From assembly GCA_021802085.1 (NCBI GenBank), contig JAKAAZ010000108.1, positions 1 to 11,241 on the forward strand: a stretch of DNA of 11,241 bases, in the 5' to 3' direction. This DNA comes from Acidobacteriota bacterium. Lineage in GTDB: Bacteria > Acidobacteriota > Terriglobia > Terriglobales > Acidobacteriaceae. Each line of letters starts with the position of its first letter. Positions within the stretch are counted from its first letter, which is position 1. Below, in pieces: positions 1-5,777 of this stretch. The notes beneath the pieces are model-generated. The model was not told the origin of the DNA, did no database searches, and was given only the letters and a program-made list of their open reading frames with translations. The position numbers were made by a program, and so were the translations under genes.

Positions 1-2
1 CT

Positions 3-236
3 GTTGGCAAAGGTATTGGCCGCATATTGTTTGCAGCCCTGTTTCAGGCAATTGCACAGGAAGACATTCATCGCATCGTCGGCGGATATACGATGCCGAA
101 TGCCGGTTCTGCTTCCCTGCTTGAGAAATTTGGGTTCAAGCCGGTGGGTGTTTTCCACGAGACTGGAAGAAAATTCGACCGGTATTGGGATGTCGCATTC
201 ATGGAGCGGCCTCTCCGGCTGCCAGATTCGGAGTGA
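3..236 (+). CDS. GNAT family N-acetyltransferase, C-terminal part (5' truncated by window edge)
   Basis: The reading frame is open from the first bases of the window to TGA at 234-236, giving 77 residues with no proper start, so the gene begins outside. It opens with VGKGIGRILFAALF, the acetyl-CoA pyrophosphate-binding loop of GNAT enzymes (G-x-G-I/A-x-x-L). Next come N-A-G-S-A-S-L-L-E-K-F-G-F, the usual GNAT motif B helix and strand, and then KPVGVFHETGRKFDRYWDV. The last stretch resembles the phosphinothricin acetyltransferase (Pat/Bar) subgroup, whose members end in a similar K-x-x-x-W-x-D-V segment. Members acetylate small amines with acetyl-CoA in the cytoplasm. The substrate cannot be read from this fragment, and the Pat-like assignment is an inference. 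Only 52 nt separate its stop from the rimO GTG. Confidence 0.8.
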   Translation, partial: VGKGIGRILFAALFQAIAQEDIHRIVGGYTMPNAGSASLLEKFGFKPVGVFHETGRKFDRYWDVAFMERPLRLPDSE

Positions 237-273
237 GAGCGTTCTAAGCCAACCAGAAAATCCGGGTCCAGAT

Positions 274-282
274 TGCTAGAAT
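274..282 (+). promoter_or_regulatory. Extended -10 promoter candidate for rimO
   Basis: TGCTAGAAT matches the extended -10 pattern TGnTAnnnT, with hexamer TAGAAT at 277-282. No convincing -35 hexamer lies 16-18 nt upstream, which extended -10 promoters can tolerate. Transcription would be expected to start around 288-290, at or next to the GTG at 289. Seen by eye only. Confidence 0.4.
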
Positions 283-288
283 AGGCAT

Positions 289-1821
289 GTGACTATTGAG
301 CTGACTATGGAAGTGGCCGCCCAGCCCGTCGAAACCGCGGCTTTGGCATCAAAACACATGAAAAAGGTCGGCTTCATCAGCCTGGGCTGTCCGAAGAACC
401 TGGTCGACAGCGAAGTGATGATGGGGATCTTGTCCGAGGCTGGAGCGACCATGACTGCGGACGCGGCAACCGCGGATGTGCTGGTGGTCAACACCTGCTC
501 GTTCATCGACAAGGCGAAGCAGGAATCGATCGATACCATCCTGGAAATGGCGCGGCACAAGACCGGCGGCAAAGCCACGCGCCTGGTTGTCGCGGGCTGC
601 ATGGTCGAACGGTATCGGGACGAAATCCGGAAAAATATTCCTGAGGTGGATGCCGTCGTCGGCACCGGTGAGCTGGAACAAATCCTCGCCGCAGCGGGTC
701 TTGCTGCTCCGCCAACAGACTTCAGCCCCGCCTCCGCAGACTCGCCATTTCGTATATTGACGGTTGCCGAGGCCAACGTCGCACATCGCGCGGAAGGCAA
801 TCGCCGCGAGGCACAAGGACGCTTTTCCCGCGAGAGCTGGGACGGCGCGATCGCCAGCCTGCCGAATTATCTGTACAACGAGAACACGCCGCGACTTCGC
901 GCCACAGCGCGCAGTTCCGCGTATGTCAAAATCGCGGAAGGCTGCGACCACCCTTGCGGGTTTTGCATTATTCCGCAGCTTCGCGGTAAATTTCGTTCGC
1001 GAAGATTCGAGTCGGTGGTCGCCGAAGTCGAGCGGCTAGTGGCTGAAGGCGTGCAGGAAATCACGTTGGTCGGCCAGGACACCACCTGCTATGGCGAAGA
1101 CTTCGGCATGAAAGACGGCCTGGCGCAGTTGCTCGATCGCCTGGCGCGCGTCGAAGGTCTGCGTTGGCTGCGTTTTTTGTACGCTTACCCCAACAAGGTG
1201 ACGCCGGCGCTGTTCGATACCATGGCCCGGCACGAGAATATCTGCAAATACCTCGACGTGCCGCTGCAGCACGCGGCGCCCAATGTGTTGAAGCGCATGA
1301 AGCGCGGCGGCGGGGCCGACATCTTCCTGAAAATGATCGAGCGGGCTCGGGCGATCATGCCCGAAATCACGCTGCGCACTTCCTTCATCGCCGGCTTTCC
1401 AGGAGAGACGGACGCCGATTTCGATCTGCTGCTGAATTTTGTCCGCGAAGCGCGTTTCGACTGGATGGGCGTGTTTGAGTATTCCGATGAAGAAGGTTCG
1501 GCCGCTCATGCGCTGGACGAAAAAGTTCCCAGGCGTACCATCTCCGCCCGCAAGCGCAAGCTGATGCGAAACCAATTGCAGGTCAGTCGCAAGGCGCGCG
1601 CGGCAGACATAGGCCGCAGCCTGGACGTGCTGGTGGAAGGCGAAAGCGCGGAAACGCCTCTGTTGTGGCAAGGGCGGGCCGCCATGCACGCGCCGGAGAT
1701 CGACGGAAAAATTCTGATCAACGACTTTGGACCCTACGAGACTCTGCAGCCGGGAGGCTTCCATCGCTGTGATATTACGGATGCCCACGATTACGACCTG
1801 GTCGCTCGCATCGTGGCATAA
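289..1821 (+). CDS. rimO: Ribosomal protein S12 (aspartate) methylthiotransferase RimO
   Basis: RimO is a radical-SAM enzyme with two 4Fe-4S clusters that adds a methylthio group to the conserved aspartate of ribosomal protein S12. Counting from GTG 289 (510 aa), the N-terminal methylthiotransferase domain has SLGCPKNLVDSE and its three cluster cysteines C34, C70 (VVNTC) and C104 (VAGC). The radical-SAM triad is C219-x3-C223-x2-C226 (EGCDHPCGFCIIP). LDVPLQHA and TSFIAGFPGET follow, and a C-terminal TRAM domain starts near 440 and includes APEIDG. SLGCPKNLVDSE and APEIDG separate RimO from MiaB and MtaB. The linker at about 130-210 is roughly 40 residues longer than in E. coli RimO. The start is uncertain: GTG 289, ATG 307 and ATG 358 are all in frame, none has a clear ribosome-binding site, and homology begins just after ATG 358. 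Confidence 0.97.
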   Translation: MTIELTMEVAAQPVETAALASKHMKKVGFISLGCPKNLVDSEVMMGILSEAGATMTADAATADVLVVNTCSFIDKAKQESIDTILEMARHKTGGKATRLVVAGCMVERYRDEIRKNIPEVDAVVGTGELEQILAAAGLAAPPTDFSPASADSPFRILTVAEANVAHRAEGNRREAQGRFSRESWDGAIASLPNYLYNENTPRLRATARSSAYVKIAEGCDHPCGFCIIPQLRGKFRSRRFESVVAEVERLVAEGVQEITLVGQDTTCYGEDFGMKDGLAQLLDRLARVEGLRWLRFLYAYPNKVTPALFDTMARHENICKYLDVPLQHAAPNVLKRMKRGGGADIFLKMIERARAIMPEITLRTSFIAGFPGETDADFDLLLNFVREARFDWMGVFEYSDEEGSAAHALDEKVPRRTISARKRKLMRNQLQVSRKARAADIGRSLDVLVEGESAETPLLWQGRAAMHAPEIDGKILINDFGPYETLQPGGFHRCDITDAHDYDLVARIVA

Positions 1822-1856
1822 AAGTTTCATCGCATCTCGAGATACACAAGAGATGA

Positions 1857-1946
1857 GTCATTCTGAGCGCAGCGAAGAATCCAGAAGAAAATGACGGTGC
1901 TTGCGAGGCAAATATCCTCTGGATTCTTCGCTGCGCTCAGAATGAC
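1857..1946. repeat. Perfect 29-bp inverted repeat with 32-nt loop (REP/MITE-like element)
   Basis: The left arm at 1857-1885 contains CATTCTGAGCGCAGCGAAGA and the right arm at 1918-1946 is its exact reverse complement over all 29 bases. The arms are separated by 32 nt (1886-1917). It fills most of the 170-nt gap between rimO and yacG. The arm resembles a dispersed intergenic repeat I recall from acidobacterial and some other genomes; that recollection is unverified. A transcript would fold into a very stable stem. No T-run follows the right arm, so it is not a typical intrinsic terminator, although it may still affect read-through or RNA stability. No transposase gene or obvious target-site duplication is visible. 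A smaller inverted repeat, CATCTC/GAGATG (1833-1838 and 1850-1855), sits just upstream. Confidence 0.9.
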
Positions 1947-1991
1947 AAACCATTGATATGTAACTACCGCCGTTACATTGTGAGACACTCT

Positions 1992-2225
1992 ATGGCAAAA
2001 GAGAAAAGTACGAAGCTAACCGCTCTCCGGTGTCCTACCTGCGGCACGCTGGTGCTGCGAGATGACGAGGATTTTCCATTTTGCAGCGACCGCTGCCGGA
2101 TCATTGACCTGGGCAAGTGGGCCAGCGGCGCGTATCGCATTTCTTCTCCGATCCTCGACCCGGAAGTGTTGGAGGGTCTGGACGACATGCACCGCAGTGG
2201 ACACAACTCCGGCGATGACGAATAG
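1992..2225 (+). CDS. yacG: DNA gyrase inhibitor / zinc-binding protein YacG
   Basis: This is a 77-residue protein with the YacG signature: C14-x2-C17 (RCPTCGTLV) and C31-x3-C35 (FPFCSDRCRIIDLGKWASGAYRI). The four cysteines bind one zinc ion. E. coli YacG has the same PFCS-x-RC-x-x-IDLG-x-W core and binds GyrB, inhibiting its DNA binding. The C-terminal tail is acidic (EVLEGLDDMHRSGHNSGDDE), as in other family members. ATG 1992 is chosen because the family starts a few residues before the first CxxC. An in-frame TTG at 1953 would add 13 residues but lies just 7 nt after the inverted repeat. The stop codon is directly followed by the pgpA ATG with no gap, so the two are probably cotranscribed and translationally coupled. 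Confidence 0.93.
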   Translation: MAKEKSTKLTALRCPTCGTLVLRDDEDFPFCSDRCRIIDLGKWASGAYRISSPILDPEVLEGLDDMHRSGHNSGDDE

Positions 2226-2720
2226 ATGACCAGGCGACGGACCGGCTGGGCCTGGGTTCTGGCGACTTTTTTCGGTACGGGATTCATGCGCCCAGGACCC
2301 GGTACGTGGGGTTCCGCCGCTGGCCTGCTGTTGTGGCTTGCGGTTGCTCATTGGGCCCATCCCTCCCCCATCCCTCTTGCCGCCGGAACCGCCATCGCGG
2401 CCTTGATTGCGGTCCTGGCGGGCATTCCAGCCTCCGGCATCGTCGCACGCGAGGCGGGCACCGACGATCCGCAGTTTGTAGTTCTGGATGAAGTCGCCGG
2501 CCAGTGGATTGCGCTGATCGCGGCCACCACTCGTCCGTGGAGTTGGTTGCTGGCGTTTCTGTTGTTTCGTGTTTTCGATATCCTGAAGCCATCTCCAGCC
2601 CGCCAGTTTGACAGAATGCATAGCGGGTTCGGCATCATGATGGATGACGTAGCTGCGGGGATGTACGCCCTGATCCTCGTATGGCTGGTTCGAGTTTTTT
2701 CGACGGGCTGGCGGTTCTAG
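2226..2720 (+). CDS. pgpA: Phosphatidylglycerophosphatase A
   Basis: PgpA removes the phosphate from phosphatidylglycerophosphate at the inner membrane, giving phosphatidylglycerol. The 164-aa protein is close to the E. coli length (about 170) and carries all family blocks: PGPGTWGS at 23-30, DPQFVVLDEVAG at 81-92, FRVFDILKPSP at 114-124 and GFGIMMDDVAAG at 134-145. The likely metal-binding or catalytic acidic residues D88, E89, D118, D140 and D141 are present. Hydrophobic segments lie near 31-43, 50-67, 94-116 and 143-157, fitting an integral membrane protein. The ATG abuts the yacG stop. The gene shares a short intergenic space (14 nt) with the downstream beta-propeller gene, and plsY and gpsA of the same lipid pathway lie about 2.4 kb downstream. 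Confidence 0.95.
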   Translation: MTRRRTGWAWVLATFFGTGFMRPGPGTWGSAAGLLLWLAVAHWAHPSPIPLAAGTAIAALIAVLAGIPASGIVAREAGTDDPQFVVLDEVAGQWIALIAATTRPWSWLLAFLLFRVFDILKPSPARQFDRMHSGFGIMMDDVAAGMYALILVWLVRVFSTGWRF

Positions 2721-2725
2721 AGCGC

Positions 2726-2730
2726 GGGAG
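2726..2730 (+). promoter_or_regulatory. Ribosome-binding site fixing the start of the beta-propeller gene
   Basis: GGGAG lies 4 nt before ATG 2735. It favours that codon over the in-frame ATG at 2681, which is buried in the end of pgpA and has no purine-rich sequence before it. ATG 2741, 10 nt from the same site, remains possible. Confidence 0.5.
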
Positions 2731-2734
2731 CGCG

Positions 2735-3778
2735 ATGGAAATGAAATTTGGAATTCACTCGACTGAAAGTGCGCCGCAAATTACGGCCATCACCCCGCTG
2801 GCGGCATTGCCAGGCGGCGAAGTGGAAGTTCACGGACACAGGCTGGCAACGGAAGCGCTTCGCCAGCCGACAGCCACCATTGGAGAGCAGCCGTCTTCGG
2901 TCACGATGAGTCGCGCTTCCAAGGTCCTGCTGCATGTTCCCGACGGGGCCATTTCCGGTAATGTCCAGGTGCGTGTGGACGGACATACCAGCAATGCCAT
3001 GCCGTTGTCTGTTGGAGTTGCCGTCGCGGAGAACATGGACCCGGTGGCCAACCCCGCAGTGGATTCCGAGAGCAATATTTACGTCCCATTTTCCGGCGCA
3101 CGCGGCCAGCAAACTCCTACATCAGTGTTTCAGGTCGATGCCGAATACCAGGTGCGCCCGTTTGTCGCAGGGATTACGAACGCCACGGGTGTGGCGCTCG
3201 ATGGCGATGGAAATTTATATGTCTCCTCGCGTCACGAAGGAACCGTCTATCGCGTGACTCCGAGCGGGGCGAAGTCCGTCTTTGCCGAAGGCATGGGAGT
3301 CGCCACCGGCGTGGCCTTCGATCGGGACGGATTTCTATATGTGGGTGACCGCAGTGGAACGATTTTCAAAATTGCGCAAAACCGGCAGGTCTTCGTCTTC
3401 GCCACTCTGGAACCGAGCGTCTCCGCCTACCATCTGGCCTTTAACGACAACGGAACCCTGATGGTAAGCGGGCCGACCACCTCCGCGAATGAGTCGATCC
3501 ACGCCATCGAGCCGAACGGAGAGATTTCCGACTTTTACACCGGGCTGGGGCGGCCGCAGGGCATGGCATTCGATATTGATGGCAATCTTTACGTAGCTGC
3601 CTCCCTGCATGGCCGCCGTGGCGTCGTGAAGATCACCCCCAAACGCGAAGCATCGCTGGTAATCTCCGGATCTGGAATTGTCGGCCTGGCGTTCCTGCCG
3701 GAAGGCGATGCCGCTGTGGCCACCAGGGATACCGTATATCATGTGGGATTAGACATCCTCGGACGCTTGCTGCACTAG
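2735..3778 (+). CDS. TIG-like domain plus NHL/SMP-30-type beta-propeller protein, function unknown
   Basis: This 347-aa protein has two parts. Residues 13-94 look like an IPT/TIG immunoglobulin-like fold: ITAITPLAALPGGEVEVHG opens it, and VLLHVPDGAISGNVQVRV is the usual TIG middle. Residues 101-338 form a beta-propeller whose blades each carry a D/N-x-D/N-G-x-L-Y-V turn: DSESNIYV near 110, LDGDGNLYV at 155-163, FDRDGFLYV at 195-203, FNDNGTLMV at 236-244 and FDIDGNLYV at 279-287, plus a degenerate last copy near 321. The turns are 40-43 residues apart, giving about six blades. Such propellers occur in NHL proteins, SMP-30/gluconolactonases and strictosidine-synthase-like proteins. I see no catalytic signature that would pick one. 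No signal peptide or membrane segment is visible from any candidate start. The gene sits between pgpA and cinA and may be cotranscribed with them. Its role is unknown. Confidence 0.8.
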   Translation: MEMKFGIHSTESAPQITAITPLAALPGGEVEVHGHRLATEALRQPTATIGEQPSSVTMSRASKVLLHVPDGAISGNVQVRVDGHTSNAMPLSVGVAVAENMDPVANPAVDSESNIYVPFSGARGQQTPTSVFQVDAEYQVRPFVAGITNATGVALDGDGNLYVSSRHEGTVYRVTPSGAKSVFAEGMGVATGVAFDRDGFLYVGDRSGTIFKIAQNRQVFVFATLEPSVSAYHLAFNDNGTLMVSGPTTSANESIHAIEPNGEISDFYTGLGRPQGMAFDIDGNLYVAASLHGRRGVVKITPKREASLVISGSGIVGLAFLPEGDAAVATRDTVYHVGLDILGRLLH

Positions 3779-3833
3779 ATCTGCTACGGGCGCATGTCGA
3801 TTTGGCATCCGCTCCGGTTCTCACTTCGCCCAC

Positions 3834-5078
3834 ATGCTCGCAGAAATCATCGCCGTCGGCTCGGAGCTTCTCACCCCTTTCCGTCAGGATACGAACTCGC
3901 TGTTCGCTACGGAGCAATTCAATTCGCTCGGCGTCACGGTCGTGTTCAAGACCATTGTCGGAGACAGAAGACCGCATCTGGTGCAGGCGGTTTCTCTTGC
4001 CCTGAGCCGCGTCGACATCGTTTGCGTCATGGGCGGCCTTGGCCCGACGGAAGATGACATTACGCGCGAAGCGGTCGCGGAAGCCCTGGGAGTGCGACTG
4101 CGGCGCAATGGCGATCTGCTGGCCGCGCTCTACAAGCGGTTTGCGGAGCGACGCGCCAGCATGCCCGGCAACAACTCCAAACAAGCCGACATGATCGACG
4201 GCGCGGAGATTTTGCCGAATGCCAACGGCACTGCTCCGGGTCAGTGGCTGGACACCGTAGTTGGCGAACATCGCAAGCTGGTCATCCTGCTGCCGGGTCC
4301 TCCGATGGAGTTGAAAGCGATGTTTACCGCCGAGTGTTTACCGCGTCTGCGAGCCGCGCTGCCGCCGCGCCACATTGCCCGGCGCGTGCTCAAGATGGCA
4401 ATGCTGCCCGAGTCCGAGGTGGACGCCCGCCTGGCTCCCATCTATACGCGGTTCAATGATGTGGAGACGACGATTCTTGCCCACGCCGGCGAAGTACAGT
4501 TGCACATGCAATGCACCAAGGCAATTCTTGAAGTCGCGCAGGGCCGCGTGAATGAGCTGGCCAGCCGTGTTGAAGAGGAAATGGAAGATGCCATCTTCTC
4601 TTCCAACGGCGAATCGCTTGAGCAAATTGTTCTCTATTACCTGGAGATTCGCGGAGCGACCGTTGCGGTTGCGGAGAGTTGCACGGGAGGATTGCTGGCC
4701 CAGCGGATGACCAGCATCAGCGGCAGTTCCCGCTCCTTTCTGGGCGGCGCGGTGGTGTATACCGACGATCTGAAGGTTCAATTCGCGGACGTGCCGGAAG
4801 ATTTGATTGAGGACAAGGGCGCGGTCAGCCGCGAGGTTGCCGAAGCGCTCGCCCATGGGATACGCCGACGCGCGCAGTCCACGATTGGAGTGGGTATCAC
4901 CGGCATCGCCGGCCCCACGGGAGGCAGCGAGGCCAAGCCGGTTGGCCTGGTGTACATCGCGCTCGACGACGGAAAAGAGATCAACGTATGTGAACGGAAA
5001 TTTCGCGGAGATCGCGAACGCGTGCGCTGGCTGGCCAGTCAGCAGGCGCTCGACATGATCCGCCGCAAGTTCATGTAA
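3834..5078 (+). CDS. cinA: CinA: competence/damage-inducible protein, NMN amidohydrolase (PncC) family
   Basis: The 414-aa length is typical of full two-domain CinA. The N-terminal MoCF-biosynthesis-like domain (about 4-170) contains GSELL at 9-13, DTNS at 19-22, GGLGPTEDD at 67-75 and LPGPP at 153-157. In characterised homologues it is an ADP-ribose pyrophosphatase. The C-terminal domain (about 258-410) carries the PncC signature ESCTGG at 281-286 with nucleophile S282, VVYT at 307-310 and GITGIAGPTGG at 354-364. It deamidates nicotinamide mononucleotide in pyridine-nucleotide recycling. The N-terminal stretch GSELLTPFRQDTNS differs from the common GTELLLGQIVDTNS form. ATG 3834 fits the family start, but no Shine-Dalgarno sequence precedes it. 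A 55-nt gap separates it from the propeller gene. The older link to competence comes from cotranscription with recA in some Firmicutes, and nothing here indicates it. Confidence 0.96.
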   Translation: MLAEIIAVGSELLTPFRQDTNSLFATEQFNSLGVTVVFKTIVGDRRPHLVQAVSLALSRVDIVCVMGGLGPTEDDITREAVAEALGVRLRRNGDLLAALYKRFAERRASMPGNNSKQADMIDGAEILPNANGTAPGQWLDTVVGEHRKLVILLPGPPMELKAMFTAECLPRLRAALPPRHIARRVLKMAMLPESEVDARLAPIYTRFNDVETTILAHAGEVQLHMQCTKAILEVAQGRVNELASRVEEEMEDAIFSSNGESLEQIVLYYLEIRGATVAVAESCTGGLLAQRMTSISGSSRSFLGGAVVYTDDLKVQFADVPEDLIEDKGAVSREVAEALAHGIRRRAQSTIGVGITGIAGPTGGSEAKPVGLVYIALDDGKEINVCERKFRGDRERVRWLASQQALDMIRRKFM

Positions 5079-5115
5079 TCCGCGCCGGAACTTCATCTCA
5101 AACACAACACGCCGC

Positions 5116-5124
5116 TGCTACACT
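5116..5124 (+). promoter_or_regulatory. Extended -10 promoter candidate for plsY-gpsA
   Basis: TGCTACACT matches TGnTAnAnT, with hexamer TACACT at 5119-5124. The expected start of transcription is about 5130-5132, leaving a leader of only 7-9 nt before the plsY ATG. No good -35 hexamer is seen at the expected spacing. Confidence 0.35.
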
Positions 5125-5127
5125 CGA

Positions 5128-5147
5128 ACAGTACTGTCATGACAGTA
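5128..5147. promoter_or_regulatory. Operator-like palindrome array over the plsY start codon
   Basis: TACTGTCATGACAGTA at 5132-5147 is a perfect 16-bp palindrome. It overlaps a second palindrome, ACAGTACTGT, at 5128-5137. Together they give three ACAGTA hexamers in 20 bp: direct copies at 5128-5133 and 5142-5147, and an inverted one at 5132-5137. The array covers the expected transcription start and the ATG at 5139, where a bound repressor would block plsY-gpsA. The half-site resembles E. coli LexA (TACTGT-N8-ACAGTA), but the spacing here is 4, so LexA binding is not supported. Function is an inference. Confidence 0.4.
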
Positions 5148-5777
5148 GACTTCATAGCGGCAACGATCGCGTACTTTCTTGGCTCGATCCCTTTCGGCTA
5201 CCTGCTGGTTCGGATGTTCCGAAAGGAAGACATCCGCCAGATCGGCAGCGGAAACATCGGGGCCACGAATGTTCTGCGCTCCGGCTCCCGATGGCTGGGC
5301 ATTCTCACGCTCGCGCTCGACCTGGGCAAAGGATTTCTGGCGGTCGAAATTGCGCGACATCTGACGACCGGCCATCACGCCATCCAAGCCGGCTCCATCG
5401 CCGCTCTCTTCGCCGTAATCGGCCATGTGTTCCCAGTATGGCTTTGCGGCAAAGGCGGCAAAGGCGTGGCCACAGCTCTGGGAGTATTTCTGGCGCTGGC
5501 TCCTTTGGCCGCCGTCTGCTCGGTCATTGTTTTTATTGTCGTTACGACGATGACGCGATATGTATCGCTGGCATCCATTCTCGCCGCTGTGTCCTTCCCT
5601 GTCTGGGTCTGGCTGGCGCAGCGATTTTTGCACGTCCACTACGGCTACGGGCCAATTTTTGTTGTCGGCACGATCCTTGTTCCAGCCATTATTCTCATCA
5701 AGCACAGGAAGAACATCGACCGATTGCTGCATGGAACGGAATATCGATTTGGCGGCAAAGAAAGCAAAGCCGCATGA
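5139..5777 (+). CDS. plsY: Acyl-phosphate:glycerol-3-phosphate acyltransferase PlsY
   Basis: PlsY transfers the acyl chain of acyl-phosphate (made by PlsX) to sn-glycerol-3-phosphate, giving lysophosphatidic acid, the first membrane step of phospholipid synthesis. The 212-aa protein has the family motifs in order: GSIPFGYL at 15-22, GSGNIGATNVLR at 36-47, GHVFPVWLCGKGGKGVAT at 95-112 and KHRKNIDRLLHGTE at 188-201. Hydrophobic segments near 5-25, 52-72, 83-101, 113-137, 142-161 and 171-187 agree with an integral membrane protein. ATG 5139 gives the family N-terminus but has no Shine-Dalgarno sequence and lies inside the 16-bp palindrome. Its end overlaps the gpsA start by 4 nt (ATGA), so PlsY and the enzyme making its substrate are translationally coupled. 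Confidence 0.97.
   Translation: MTVDFIAATIAYFLGSIPFGYLLVRMFRKEDIRQIGSGNIGATNVLRSGSRWLGILTLALDLGKGFLAVEIARHLTTGHHAIQAGSIAALFAVIGHVFPVWLCGKGGKGVATALGVFLALAPLAAVCSVIVFIVVTTMTRYVSLASILAAVSFPVWVWLAQRFLHVHYGYGPIFVVGTILVPAIILIKHRKNIDRLLHGTEYRFGGKESKAA

Noticed and set aside
1036..1830. Long minus-strand open frames opposite rimO, and similar ones opposite cinA, gpsA and ribD
   Set aside because: They are mirror frames of conserved genes in G+C-rich DNA. The translations show no domain motifs.
1857..1946. CRISPR repeat or intrinsic terminator
   Set aside because: There is a single inverted pair rather than direct repeats with spacers, and no T-run follows the stem.
1953..1991. TTG start 13 codons upstream of yacG
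   Set aside because: YacG proteins begin only a few residues before the first CxxC, and the TTG lies just 7 nt from the inverted repeat with no ribosome-binding site. ATG 1992 is better.
2681..2734. Upstream ATG for the beta-propeller gene, overlapping pgpA
   Set aside because: No ribosome-binding site precedes it and it adds no signal peptide. GGGAG fits ATG 2735.
5132..5147. LexA (SOS) box at plsY because of TACTGT/ACAGTA half-sites
   Set aside because: The E. coli LexA operator has 8 nt between these half-sites. Here there are 4, which changes the helical phase. The acidobacterial LexA site is also unknown to me.
5291..5773. Long upstream extension of the gpsA frame (would make a 499-residue protein)
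   Set aside because: The extension lies entirely within plsY in another frame, its translation is arginine- and serine-rich without domain content, and GpsA homology begins exactly at ATG 5774.
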